A stretch of DNA of 64,000 bases from Pseudonocardia sp. N23 (lineage in GTDB: Bacteria > Actinomycetota > Actinomycetes > Mycobacteriales > Pseudonocardiaceae), in assembly GCF_002583555.1 (NCBI RefSeq), contig NZ_BEGX01000035.1, forward strand, positions 1 through 64,000. Direction: 5' to 3'. The notes under the pieces are model-generated. The model saw only the letters and a list, made by a program, of their open reading frames with translations, was not told the origin of the DNA and did no database searches. This document shows positions 10,596-19,839 of this stretch, one piece after another. Every line of letters begins with the position of its first letter. The first letter of the stretch is position 1. Position numbers and translations under genes: made by a program.

Positions 10596-13500
10596 ATGTC
10601 GGTGCCGGGTCCCATGATGGACCCCGTGAGCCCGCTCGACGGCTTTTCGCCCGCCACCCGTGACTGGTTCACGGGTGCGTTCGCCGCGCCCACCCCCGCC
10701 CAGGAGGGTGCCTGGGCGGCGGCGCAGGCGGGTCGCAACGCGCTCGTCGTCGCCCCCACCGGCTCCGGCAAGACGCTGGCGGCGTTCCTCTGGGCGCTCG
10801 ACCGGCTGGCCACCGATCCCGTCCCGGAGGACCCGCGGCGGCGCTGCCGCATCCTCTACGTCTCCCCGCTCAAGGCCCTCGCGGTCGACGTGCAGCGCAA
10901 CCTCCGGTCGCCGCTCACCGGTATCCGGCAGGCCGCGCAGCGCCTCGGTCTGCCCGTCCCCGACGTCACGGTCGGCATGCGCACCGGCGACACACCCGCC
11001 GAGGAGCGGCGCCGCTTCGGCCGCACCCCGCCCGACGTGCTGGTCACCACCCCGGAGTCGCTGTTCCTGATCCTCACCTCGGCGGCGCGGGAGTCGCTGC
11101 TCGGCGTGCAGACCGTGGTGGTCGACGAGGTCCACGCCGTCGCCGGCACCAAGCGCGGCGCACACATGGCGCTGTCGCTGGAACGGCTCGACGAGCTGCT
11201 CGTCCGCCGGGGCGGCGGCCCCGCCCAGCGGATCGGGCTCTCGGCCACGGTCCGCCCGATCGACGAGGTGTCCACGTTCCTGGCCGGCGTACGGCCCGTC
11301 GAGATCGTGCAGCCGAAGACGCCCAAGACCATCGAGGTCGAGGTGCAGGTCCCGGTGCCCGACCTCGCGGCGCTCGACGAGCAGCCCGCCCCCGGCAGCG
11401 CCGACGAGGAGGTCATCGGCTCGGCAGCGGGCACCGCGCGCAGACCGTCGATCTGGCCCGCGGTGGAGCGGCGGCTGCTCGAGCTGGTCCGCGCACACCG
11501 CTCGACGATCGTGTTCTCCAACTCGCGACGGCTCGCCGAACGCCTCACCTCACGGCTCAACGAGCTGGCCGCCGAGGAGGCCGAGGCAGCGGAGGCCGTC
11601 GATCTCGACGAGGTGGCCACCGGCGCGTTCCCGGCGGAGGCGGTCGGCCAGTCCGGGATCGGCGGCGGCGCCCCGCCGACGGTCGCACGCGCCCATCACG
11701 GCTCCATGTCGCGCGAGCAGCGCACCCAGGTCGAGGAGGAGCTCAAGAGCGGGCTGCTGCCCTGCGTGGTGGCCACGTCGAGCCTGGAGCTGGGCATCGA
11801 CATGGGCGCGGTCGACCTCGTCGTCCAGGTCGAGGCGCCGCCCAGCGTCGCGTCCGGGCTGCAGCGCGTAGGCAGGGCCGGGCACCAGGTCGGCGCCGTG
11901 TCCCGCGGGGTCGTGTTCCCCAAGTACCGCGGCGACCTGGTGTCGTGCGCGGTCGTCGCCGAACGGATGGCCAGCGGCGCGATCGAGTCGATGCGCTACC
12001 CCCGCAACCCGCTCGACGTGCTCGCCCAGCAGATCGTGGCCATGGTCGCGATGGAACCGTGGACGCTGTCCGATCTCGCCGCCGTCGTCCGCCGGGCCGC
12101 ACCCTTCGCCGCACTGCCCGACTCGGCACTGCACTCGGTGCTCGACATGCTCTCCGGGCGCTACCCGTCCGAGGAGTTCGGCGAGCTCCGCGCCCGCATC
12201 ACCTGGGACCGCGTCACCGACGAGCTCGCCGGCCGCCCCGGCGCACAACGGCTCGCCGTCACCTCCGGCGGCACGATCCCCGACCGCGGCCTGTTCACCG
12301 TCATGACGCCCGGCGGCGCCGACGGCGCGGGCTCACGCGTCGGCGAGCTCGACGAGGAGATGGTCTACGAGTCCCGCGTGGGCGACACGTTCCTGCTCGG
12401 CACGTCCAGCTGGCGGGTCGAGGACATCACCCACGACCGCGTGATCGTCACGCCCGCCCCCGGCCAGCCCGCGCGGATGCCGTTCTGGAAGGGCGAGTCG
12501 ATCGGCAGGCCACTGGAGCTCGGCCGCGCCGTCGGGGCGTTCGTCCGGGAGATGGCCGGCCTGCCCGACGAGCAGGCCCGCGACCGCGCCACCGCCGCGG
12601 GACTCGACACCTGGGCGACCGACAACCTGCTCGCCTACCTGCACGAACAGCGCGACTCGACCCGCCACGTCCCGTCCGACCGGACGATCCTCGTCGAACG
12701 CTTCCGCGACGAGCTGGGCGACTGGCGCCTCGTCGTGCACTCCCCCTTCGGCGCCCAGGTCAACGGCCCGTGGGCACTCGCGATCGCCGCCCGGATGCGG
12801 GAACGGCGCGGTGTCGAGGTCAGCGCCGCAGGCGCCGACGACGGGATCGTCCTGCGCCTGCCCGACGCCGTCGACGACGACGGCTCCGAGATCGTGCCCA
12901 CCGCCGAGGACGTACTGCTCGACCCGGCGGAGGTCGAGCAGATCGTCGTCGGCGAGCTGGGCGGATCCTCGCTCTACGCATCGCGGTTCCGCGAGTGCGC
13001 CGCACGCGCGCTGCTGTTGCCCCGCCGTGACCCCAGACGGCGCAGCCCGTTGTGGCAGCAGCGGCAGAAGTCGGCGCAGCTGCTCTCGGTCGCGGGCAGG
13101 TACGAGCAGTTCCCCATCACGCTCGAGGCGATGCGCGAGTGCGTGCAGGACGTCTACGACCTGCCCGGCCTGCGCGAGCTGATGGCCGACGTCGGGTCCC
13201 GCAAGGTCAAGGTCGTCGAGGTCGCGACGACCCAGCCGTCCCCGTTCGCGCGCAGCCTGTTGTTCGGCTACGTCGGGATGTTCCTCTACGAGTCCGACGC
13301 CCCGCTCGCCGAGCGCCGGGCCGCGGCGCTGTCGCTCGACTCGACGCTGCTCGCCGAGCTCCTCGGGTCCGAGGCCATCCGCGAGCTGCTCGACCCGGAG
13401 GTGCTCGCCGAGGTCGAGGCCTCGTTGCAGCGCACCGCGCCCGACCGGCACGCCCGCGACGTCGAGGGCGCCGCCGACCTGCTGCGGTTCCTCGGCGACC

Positions 13501-15431
13501 TCACCGAGGCCGAGGGCGCGGCCCGCGGGGTCGACCCGGGATGGTTCGTCGAGCTGGAGTCCGCGCGACGCGCCATCCGCGTCCGCATCGGTGGCGAGCA
13601 GCGGTGGCTCGCGATCGAGGACGCCGGCCGGGTCCGCGACGCACTGGGCGCTGCCCTGCCCGTCGGCGTACCCGAGACGTTTACCGAGCCCGTCCCGGAT
13701 CCCCTGGGCGACCTGGTGATCCGCTACGCCCGCTCGCACGGCCCGTTCCCGCCCGCCGACGTCGCCGCCCGGTTCGGGCTCGGCGTCGCCGTCGTGTCCG
13801 GAGTGCTCGACCGGCTCACCGGAACCGGGCGGCTCGTCCGCGGCGAGCTGCGGCCCGGGGCCGAGGGCATCGAGTTCTGCGACGCCGAGGTACTGCGCCG
13901 GCTGCGGCGGGCGTCGCTCGCGCGGCTGCGCTCGGAGGTCGAACCCGTCGAGCAGCGCGCGCTCGGCCGGTTCCTTCCCGCGTGGCAGGGGGTCCGCGCC
14001 GCGACCGCGACACCCGGGCGGCGGGGCCGGTTCCGCGGGGTGCCGGGGCCCGAGGACGTGATGGGCGTCGTCGAACAGCTCGCCGGGGCGCCGCTGCCGG
14101 CCAGCGCGCTGGAGTCGCTGATCCTGCCCGCGCGGCTGCCCGGCTACTCCCCCGCGCTGCTCGACGAGCTCACCGCGGCCGGCGAGGTCACCTGGACCGG
14201 CTGCGGCACCCTCGCAGGATCCGACGGCTGGCTCGCCGTCGCACCCGCCGACGTCGCCGACCTGCTGCTGCCCGAACCCGAGCCCGACATCGCGGCGACC
14301 CCGCTGCACCGGGCGCTGCTCGGCGCGCTCGGCATGCCCGCCGACGCCACCGAGCTGCCCCCACACCCCGGCGCCGCCCTGTTCTTCCGTGGCCTCGCCG
14401 ACGCCGCCGCCCGCACCCTGGTCGACCAGGGCGAACAGGCCCCTGCTGACGACGCCGTCGTCACCGCCGTCTGGGACCTCGTGTGGGCGGGCCTACTCAC
14501 CAACGACACCCTCGGCCCGCTGAGAGCGCGGCTCTCCGGCGGCCGCGGCGCGCACAAGCAACGCCGCCAGGCACCCCGTGGCCGCTACGCCCAGCTCCGC
14601 GCCGGCAGGCCCGCGATGCCGAGCCGCGGCGGGCCGCCGTCCGTCGGTGGACGCTGGGCGCTCGCCATGGGCCGCGAGACGGACTCCACCCGCCGTGCCC
14701 ACGCCCGCGCCGAGGCCTACCTCGAGCGCCATGGCGTGCTCACCCGGGGTGCGCTGTCCACCGAGCGGGGCAAAGGTGGGTTCGCCGCCGTCTACCGGGT
14801 GCTCCGGGCAATGGAGGACTCCGGGCGCTGCCGGCGCGGCTACGTCGTGGACGGGCTCGGGGCGGCGCAGTTCGCGGTTCCGGGCGCGATCGACCGGCTC
14901 CGGGCGCTGTCCCGTCCCGACGGCTCCGCGGCACCCTCCTCGGGAGCCGACCCCTCCGCTGACCTCGACGACGTTCCCTTCGCCCATGGTCCGACCGAGC
15001 CTCCTCCCGGCCGGCGGGGCGGGCCGGGGTCGCTCGCCGCGGGGCGTCACGAGCCGGTGGGGCCGGCCGCGGTCGTCCTCGCCGCGGCCGATCCCGCACA
15101 GCCCTACGGCGCCGCACTCGGCTGGCCCTCGACCGTCGGCGAGTCCTCGCACCGGCCGGGCCGGAAGGCGGGCGCGCTCGTCGTGCTGGTCGACGGGGCG
15201 CCGTCGCTCTACGTCGAACGCGGCGGGCGGTCGCTGCTGTCGTTCACCGACGACCGCGACGAGCTCCGTGCCGGCGCCGAGGCCCTCGCCGGGGCCGTGC
15301 ACGAGGGCTGGCTGGGAACGTTGGCGGTCGAGCGGGCCGACGGTGTCGGGTCGCTGGGCTCCGACCTCGCGGACGTCCTCACCGAGGCAGGCTTCCGCGT
15401 GACCCCCAAGGGCCTGCGCCTGCGCGCCTGA
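10596..15431 (+). CDS. lhr: Lhr-type large ATP-dependent DNA helicase
   Basis: The protein has 1,611 residues, the usual size of Lhr, a 3'-to-5' superfamily 2 DNA translocase/helicase induced by DNA damage in mycobacteria. The Q-motif region (FAAPTPAQEGAW) precedes Walker A APTGSGKT at residues 53-60. The DEVH box is in VVVDEVHAVAGTKRG, motif III in LSATVRP, and motif VI in SGLQRVGRAGHQVG. The long C-terminus carries the winged-helix and Lhr-CTD regions. In-frame ATG at 10614 or 10617 or GTG at 10626 are possible starts; no ribosome binding site decides. In M. tuberculosis lhr is followed by nei; here about 10 kb separate them. Confidence 0.95.
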   Translation: MSVPGPMMDPVSPLDGFSPATRDWFTGAFAAPTPAQEGAWAAAQAGRNALVVAPTGSGKTLAAFLWALDRLATDPVPEDPRRRCRILYVSPLKALAVDVQRNLRSPLTGIRQAAQRLGLPVPDVTVGMRTGDTPAEERRRFGRTPPDVLVTTPESLFLILTSAARESLLGVQTVVVDEVHAVAGTKRGAHMALSLERLDELLVRRGGGPAQRIGLSATVRPIDEVSTFLAGVRPVEIVQPKTPKTIEVEVQVPVPDLAALDEQPAPGSADEEVIGSAAGTARRPSIWPAVERRLLELVRAHRSTIVFSNSRRLAERLTSRLNELAAEEAEAAEAVDLDEVATGAFPAEAVGQSGIGGGAPPTVARAHHGSMSREQRTQVEEELKSGLLPCVVATSSLELGIDMGAVDLVVQVEAPPSVASGLQRVGRAGHQVGAVSRGVVFPKYRGDLVSCAVVAERMASGAIESMRYPRNPLDVLAQQIVAMVAMEPWTLSDLAAVVRRAAPFAALPDSALHSVLDMLSGRYPSEEFGELRARITWDRVTDELAGRPGAQRLAVTSGGTIPDRGLFTVMTPGGADGAGSRVGELDEEMVYESRVGDTFLLGTSSWRVEDITHDRVIVTPAPGQPARMPFWKGESIGRPLELGRAVGAFVREMAGLPDEQARDRATAAGLDTWATDNLLAYLHEQRDSTRHVPSDRTILVERFRDELGDWRLVVHSPFGAQVNGPWALAIAARMRERRGVEVSAAGADDGIVLRLPDAVDDDGSEIVPTAEDVLLDPAEVEQIVVGELGGSSLYASRFRECAARALLLPRRDPRRRSPLWQQRQKSAQLLSVAGRYEQFPITLEAMRECVQDVYDLPGLRELMADVGSRKVKVVEVATTQPSPFARSLLFGYVGMFLYESDAPLAERRAAALSLDSTLLAELLGSEAIRELLDPEVLAEVEASLQRTAPDRHARDVEGAADLLRFLGDLTEAEGAARGVDPGWFVELESARRAIRVRIGGEQRWLAIEDAGRVRDALGAALPVGVPETFTEPVPDPLGDLVIRYARSHGPFPPADVAARFGLGVAVVSGVLDRLTGTGRLVRGELRPGAEGIEFCDAEVLRRLRRASLARLRSEVEPVEQRALGRFLPAWQGVRAATATPGRRGRFRGVPGPEDVMGVVEQLAGAPLPASALESLILPARLPGYSPALLDELTAAGEVTWTGCGTLAGSDGWLAVAPADVADLLLPEPEPDIAATPLHRALLGALGMPADATELPPHPGAALFFRGLADAAARTLVDQGEQAPADDAVVTAVWDLVWAGLLTNDTLGPLRARLSGGRGAHKQRRQAPRGRYAQLRAGRPAMPSRGGPPSVGGRWALAMGRETDSTRRAHARAEAYLERHGVLTRGALSTERGKGGFAAVYRVLRAMEDSGRCRRGYVVDGLGAAQFAVPGAIDRLRALSRPDGSAAPSSGADPSADLDDVPFAHGPTEPPPGRRGGPGSLAAGRHEPVGPAAVVLAAADPAQPYGAALGWPSTVGESSHRPGRKAGALVVLVDGAPSLYVERGGRSLLSFTDDRDELRAGAEALAGAVHEGWLGTLAVERADGVGSLGSDLADVLTEAGFRVTPKGLRLRA

Positions 15432-15469
15432 GCCACGGGCACCCGACGCCCGGCGGCACCGGGTGTTGC

Positions 15470-15516
15470 ACGAACGGCACAGTGGCGCGACTCAGTTGCG
15501 CGAAAGGGCCGTTCGT
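15470..15516. repeat. Palindromic intergenic repeat, copy 1 (after lhr)
   Basis: The outer arms ACGAACGGC (15470-15478) and GCCGTTCGT (15508-15516) are perfectly complementary. An inner arm GCGCGACT/AGTTGCGC pairs except for one G-U. It shares the words ACGAACGGCACAGT and GTTGCGCGA with a second element at 19758-19804. It lies 38 nt after the lhr stop, so it may also act as a terminator. Confidence 0.75.
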
Positions 15517-15638
15517 CGAGGTCGGAGAGGGCGCCGGCGTCGCGCGCGTCTTGCTCCCGACCGGCCGCGGCAGCATCCTGGGTGCCCGGCACACGGTGGC
15601 CGGACCATCGCAGTGCCGCGAGACCCGGGAGCGTCCGG

Positions 15639-16889
15639 ATGACGTCGTCGACCCGACGTGCCCGCTCCGCCGGGATCGCGCGACGGCTCCACCTCCGCCG
15701 CCGGCCGGCGCGCGCCCGGGCCCTCCACCCCCCGGCATGCGGGAGCCGATCGGCACGTCCGTCGACGCCGCGATCTCCGGCACCGCGATCTCCGGCACCC
15801 CGACCCTCGGCACCGCTGTCCCCGGCACCCCGACCCTCGGCACCGCTGTCCCCGGCACCGCTGTCCCCGGCACCGCTGTCCCCGCGAGAACCGGCCGGGA
15901 GAGGACCGGCCGGGAGAGCGCGAGTACCGCGGGTCCGCAGACCGCGGCTCGTCGCGCTGTGCGTCGCGGCGGCACTCGCCGTCAGCGCCGCCGTGGCAGG
16001 ATGCACCGGCTCCCCGACCGGCAACCGCATGCTCACCGTGCACGCCCCCGGCGACCTGGCCCTGTCCCCCGACGGCCGCACGGCGTACGTCGTCGACCGG
16101 ACCGACGGCGTCGTCCGCGCCCTCGACACGGCCGACGGTCGCGAGCGCCTTCCCGCCGACGCACCGTTCACCGACGCTCTCACCGCGGACCACGGCGGCA
16201 CCCGGCTGTTCGCGTTCTCCCGGTCGGCCGGCGCGGTCACGGAGATCGACCCGCGGTCCATGGCCGTCGTGACCCGCATCTCCGCGGACGACCCGGTGGC
16301 GGTCGCCGTCGCCCCCGACGACTCCCGGGCCTACGTGGCGAGCGGCCGGGGCGGCTCGCTGACGATCATCGAACTGGCGTCCGGGTCCGCGGTGGTGCGG
16401 CCGGTGGGCGCGTTGCCCAGCGACGTCGTGGCGGCGGGCGGCCACGTGTACGTCGCGTTGGCCGCGGACCGGAGGATCGCAGTGCTGAGCCCGGACGGCG
16501 TCGAGACCGGCGAGGTCAGGTTGCCGACCAGTGCCGTCACCCGGGACAACCCGGTCCGCCTCGGTGTCACCCCCGACGAGTCGACACTGCTGGCCCTCGA
16601 TCCCGTCCGCAGCGAGCTGTACGTGATCGACCCGCGGTCGTCGCAGCTGCTGTCGACGCTCGGCGCGGCTGCGGGCGAGTCGACGCTGCGGATGTCGGCG
16701 GACGGGGCACGCGCCTATGTCGTCGCCACCACGGCCGGGGAGATCGCGGTCATCGACGTGCGGCGCCGGGTGCAGGTCGCGACCGTGCCGCTGGGTTGTG
16801 GCCCGGGTGGCATCGCGGAGGCATCGGACGGGCGCGCGCTGGTGGCGACCTGCCCCGCGCAGGACACGGTCGTCGTCACGGCGCGGTGA
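15639..16889 (+). CDS. YncE-like beta-propeller lipoprotein with a low-complexity N-terminal region
   Basis: The product is a predicted exported lipoprotein. A hydrophobic signal segment ends in a lipobox (VSAAVAGC), followed by about 290 residues of repeated propeller blades (DLALSPDGRTAYVVDR, VAVAPDDSRAYVASG, LGVTPDESTLLALD), as in YncE/surface-antigen proteins. Before the signal segment lies an odd region of about 110 residues rich in Pro, Ser and Arg, encoded by a 15-bp tandem repeat. No ATG or GTG lies between that region and the signal peptide, so either the extension is translated or a non-standard start is used. Ligand and role are unknown. Confidence 0.78.
   Translation: MTSSTRRARSAGIARRLHLRRRPARARALHPPACGSRSARPSTPRSPAPRSPAPRPSAPLSPAPRPSAPLSPAPLSPAPLSPREPAGRGPAGRARVPRVRRPRLVALCVAAALAVSAAVAGCTGSPTGNRMLTVHAPGDLALSPDGRTAYVVDRTDGVVRALDTADGRERLPADAPFTDALTADHGGTRLFAFSRSAGAVTEIDPRSMAVVTRISADDPVAVAVAPDDSRAYVASGRGGSLTIIELASGSAVVRPVGALPSDVVAAGGHVYVALAADRRIAVLSPDGVETGEVRLPTSAVTRDNPVRLGVTPDESTLLALDPVRSELYVIDPRSSQLLSTLGAAAGESTLRMSADGARAYVVATTAGEIAVIDVRRRVQVATVPLGCGPGGIAEASDGRALVATCPAQDTVVVTAR
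15770..15889. repeat. 15-bp tandem repeat (8 units) inside the propeller lipoprotein gene
   Basis: Eight contiguous 15-bp units occur, of three types: GCGATCTCCGGCACC, CCGACCCTCGGCACC and GCTGTCCCCGGCACC. The last unit diverges at its end. Because 15 is a multiple of 3 the array keeps the frame and encodes Pro/Ser/Ala-rich pentapeptides. Two 15-bp copies of ACCGGCCGGGAGAG follow directly. Such arrays change copy number by slippage. Confidence 0.9.
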
Positions 16890-16983
16890 GCCGGGCACGA
16901 CACGGACGGACAGCCGCCGCAACGGCGCGTCGTCATCGCCTCGGCGCCGGGCAACGACGAGCCGCAGACGCGGCAGCGCGGGT

Positions 16984-17023
16984 GCCCGCTGCCGGACCCG
17001 ACTCCTCGGCTCCGGCAGCGGGC
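16984..17023 (+). terminator. Hairpin after the propeller lipoprotein gene
   Basis: A perfect 13-bp stem (16984-16996 with 17011-17023) has a 14-nt loop, and three further pairs lie beyond one bulged base. It starts about 95 nt after the stop. The rest of 16890-17179 has no convincing gene apart from a cysteine-rich reading frame on the other strand, discussed in the findings. Confidence 0.6.
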
Positions 17024-17179
17024 GCACCCCGGGCCGGCGATGTCCCGGGCCGGCACCCGTATCAGCGACGCGTCACCTGCGGTCGCGGCGGTCGGCGGAG
17101 CGGAGCGGGGCCTCGGGGTCGTCGATGTCGCAGTGCGTCCCGGCTTTCGCCGACGGCCGCGCCGTCGGATGATCTGGTG

Positions 17180-19150
17180 ATGAGCGACGACGCCTACGGT
17201 CCCGTCATGCGGCGTCCCGCCGCCGATGTCCTCGACACGACCGGGATCGGTCGCTATGTCCGGTGGCTCGCCGCGGAGCGGGACCTGCGGTTCGACGACT
17301 ACGACGGGCTGTGGGAGTGGTCGGTGGCGGAGCCCGAGGACTTCTGGGAGTCGATCTGGGACCACTTCGCCGTCGACGGCGAGTACGAGCGGGTGCTGGG
17401 CTCGACGGAGATGCCGGGGGCGCAGTGGTTCCCGGGCTCGACGGTCAACTACGCCCGGCACATGCTGCGGCATGCGGTGGGCGACGGGGCAGGCGGCGAC
17501 GTCGCGATCATCGCGCGGTCACAGACCCGTGGGCCGCTGGAGCTGACGTTCGCGGAGCTGCTCGACCAGGTGGGGCGGGCGCGTGCGGGCCTGCAGCGGC
17601 TCGGTGTCCGGTCCGGTGACCGCGTCGTGGCCTACCTGCCCAACATCCCCGAGGCGCTGGTGGCGTTCCTGGCCGCGGCGAGCCTGGGAGCGACATGGGC
17701 GTCGTGCGCGCCGGAGTTCGGGTCGCGGTCGGTCGTCGACCGGTTCGCGCAGATCGAGCCGACGGTCCTGCTGACGATCGGCGGCTACACCCACGGTGCG
17801 AAGGAGATCGACAAGAGCCGCGAGGTGGCCGCGATCCGGGCGGGACTGCCGAGCGTGCGCCACGTCGTGGCGGTGCCGTTCGGGCCGGTCGAGGTGCCGG
17901 ACGCCCTGTCGTGGGACGACCTGCTGGCCGAGCCCGGGCCGCCGGAGTTCGAGCCGGTGCCGTTCGACCACCCGCTCTACGTGCTGTTCTCCTCGGGGAC
18001 GACGGGCCTGCCCAAGGTGATCGTCCACTCCCACGGCGGCATCCTGCTCGAACACCTCAAGCTGCACGCGCTGCACCTCGACACCCGCCCGGGCGACCGC
18101 GCGCTGTGGTTCACGACGACGGCGTGGGCGATGTGGAACATCACGATCTCGGCGATGCTCGTCGGTGGCTCACTGGTGCTGCTCGACGGCAACCCACTCC
18201 ACCCGGACCTCGAGGAGCAGTGGCGGATCGTCGCGGAGACGGGCGCCTCGCTGCTGGGGACGAGCCCCGGCTACCTGATGGCGTGCCGCGCCCAGGGGGT
18301 CCGGCCGACGGACCTGCTCGGCGGCGGCGCCGGCCGGCTGCGCCAGGTCGGGGTGACGGGCGCGCCGCTGCCCGGGGAGGCGTTCGACTGGATCGCCGAG
18401 CAGTTCGGCGACGACGTGCTGGTCAACTCCATCAGCGGTGGAACCGACGTGTGCAGCGCGTTCGTCGGCGGTGGGCCGTGGCAGCCGGTGTACCGGGGCG
18501 AGATCGCGGGCCCGTGCCTGGGCGTGGACGTCACGGCGTTCGACCCGGACGGCAGGGAGATCGTGGACGAGCTCGGGGAGCTGGTGGTGCGGGCGCCGAT
18601 GCCGTCGATGCCGGTGCGGTTCTGGGACGACCCGGGCGACGAGCGCTACCGGGAGGCCTACTTCGACACCTACCCGGGCGTGTGGCGGCACGGCGACTGG
18701 GTGATCCGGACGCGGTACCGCAGCTTCGTGGTGACGGGCCGCTCGGACGCGACGCTCAACCGCGGCGGGGTGCGGCTGGGGACGGCGGAGTTCTACTCGG
18801 TCGTCGAGGACCTCCCGGAGATCGACGACAGTCTCGTAGTGCACCTGGAGGACTCGACGGGGGCGACGGCGGGCAACCTGATGCTCTTCGTGGTGCTGCG
18901 CGACGGAGCGGAGCTCGACGACGCCCTGCGCGGGCGGATCCGCGACACCCTGCGCGCGGAGCTGTCCCCGCGGCACGCTCCCGACGTGATCGCAGCGGTC
19001 CCGGCGGTGCCGCGCACGTTGACGGGCAAGAAGCTGGAGAAGCCCATCAAGCAGGTGCTGCTCGGGAAGGAGCCGGGCGACGTCATCAGCGCGGACGCGG
19101 TGAGCGACTTCGACGCCCTCGCGGCCTACCGGGACGCGGCCCGCACCTGA
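17180..19150 (+). CDS. Acetoacetyl-CoA synthetase
   Basis: The 656-residue adenylate-forming enzyme matches the acetoacetate-CoA ligase family, which activates acetoacetate with ATP and CoA. The N-terminal AACS signature region includes FWESIWDHFAV and MPGAQWFPGSTVNYARHML. The AMP-binding motif is FSSGTTGLPKVIVHSHGG. The region near NSISGGTDVCSAFVG and the C-terminal catalytic Lys in RTLTGKKLEKPIKQ are present. Length is normal for the family. It stands alone with an ATG start. A role in ketone-body or poly-hydroxyalkanoate carbon use is likely but not shown by neighbours. Confidence 0.93.
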   Translation: MSDDAYGPVMRRPAADVLDTTGIGRYVRWLAAERDLRFDDYDGLWEWSVAEPEDFWESIWDHFAVDGEYERVLGSTEMPGAQWFPGSTVNYARHMLRHAVGDGAGGDVAIIARSQTRGPLELTFAELLDQVGRARAGLQRLGVRSGDRVVAYLPNIPEALVAFLAAASLGATWASCAPEFGSRSVVDRFAQIEPTVLLTIGGYTHGAKEIDKSREVAAIRAGLPSVRHVVAVPFGPVEVPDALSWDDLLAEPGPPEFEPVPFDHPLYVLFSSGTTGLPKVIVHSHGGILLEHLKLHALHLDTRPGDRALWFTTTAWAMWNITISAMLVGGSLVLLDGNPLHPDLEEQWRIVAETGASLLGTSPGYLMACRAQGVRPTDLLGGGAGRLRQVGVTGAPLPGEAFDWIAEQFGDDVLVNSISGGTDVCSAFVGGGPWQPVYRGEIAGPCLGVDVTAFDPDGREIVDELGELVVRAPMPSMPVRFWDDPGDERYREAYFDTYPGVWRHGDWVIRTRYRSFVVTGRSDATLNRGGVRLGTAEFYSVVEDLPEIDDSLVVHLEDSTGATAGNLMLFVVLRDGAELDDALRGRIRDTLRAELSPRHAPDVIAAVPAVPRTLTGKKLEKPIKQVLLGKEPGDVISADAVSDFDALAAYRDAART

Positions 19151-19204
19151 CCCGCACCGCACGACGGACTCGACACGCGGCTCGTCCGATCATGGACGGG
19201 GGAC

Positions 19205-19702
19205 TCAGCCGAATGCGCCGCGCAGGGCCCGCAGCGCTTCCTGCAGCGACGAGAGGGCGGGCCCGCAGACGCTCGGGTCCGACACCGGGCCCTGGCCCGG
19301 CGGCAACAGGCAGCCACCCTTGGTCAGCCGGTCGACGGCCCCGTCGACGGCGTCGGCGGCCGCGGTGACGGCGCCCTGCTCGGCGTCGCCGTTGGCGGCG
19401 GCGCGGGCGGCCACGGTCACGTTGGCGACCTCGCGGGCGAACCGGGCGCACTGCGGGTAGACCTGCGTGCCGTCCTGGGTGGCGCACTCGTCCTTGCCGA
19501 ACACGGTGAGCTTGTCGACGACGTCCGCGCGCTGCGCGATGGGCGCGGAGTCCCGCGACGACTGCGCCCCGGACGACGAGGTCTGCGACGCGTCGGCGCA
19601 GCCCGCGGTGAGTGCGGCGACCACCGCGAGGCCTGCGACGGCCCCGCGCAGCCGCGCCGCGCGCCGGAGGAGAAGGACGGGAACTCTCGAACGCACCGGC
19701 AC
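19205..19702 (-). CDS. Small secreted lipoprotein (hypothetical)
   Basis: The 165-residue precursor has a basic N-terminus and a hydrophobic core (LRGAVAGLAVVAALTAGC) ending in a lipobox whose Cys would be lipidated, followed by a Ser-rich linker. The mature part is mostly helical and Ala-rich, with Cys residues in DECATQDG, YPQCARF, GGCLLPP and PSVCGPA, which could form two disulfides. No enzyme motif is visible and I do not recognise the family. It converges on the acetoacetyl-CoA synthetase gene, leaving 54 bp between the two. Confidence 0.8.
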   Translation of the reverse strand: MPVRSRVPVLLLRRAARLRGAVAGLAVVAALTAGCADASQTSSSGAQSSRDSAPIAQRADVVDKLTVFGKDECATQDGTQVYPQCARFAREVANVTVAARAAANGDAEQGAVTAAADAVDGAVDRLTKGGCLLPPGQGPVSDPSVCGPALSSLQEALRALRGAFG

Positions 19703-19757
19703 GTCACCGACCCTATGCCCGCCACCGACTCCGCCGCCGCCCGACTGCCCGCCCTCC

Positions 19758-19804
19758 GGACGAACGGCACAGTCACGCCCGTTGCGCGACTGTGCCGTTC
19801 GTCC
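19758..19804. repeat. Palindromic intergenic repeat, copy 2 (after yidC)
   Basis: A perfect 17-bp inverted repeat (19758-19774 with 19788-19804) has a 13-nt loop containing GTTGCGC. Its arm shares ACGAACGGCACAGT with the element at 15470. It lies 35 nt downstream of the yidC stop on the minus strand and before the lipoprotein start, so it may serve as the yidC terminator. Confidence 0.85.
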
Positions 19805-19839
19805 AGGAGGGGGTGCGAAGGGCGACCGCGGGGCACGGC

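Noticed and set aside
12333..14366. 677-residue minus-strand frame inside lhr
   Set aside because: Shadow of the lhr coding strand caused by high third-position GC; no start signal or recognisable motif.
15482..19150. 1,222-residue frame reading through into acetoacetyl-CoA synthetase
   Set aside because: Only the last 656 residues match a protein; the upstream part crosses the lipoprotein gene in another frame.
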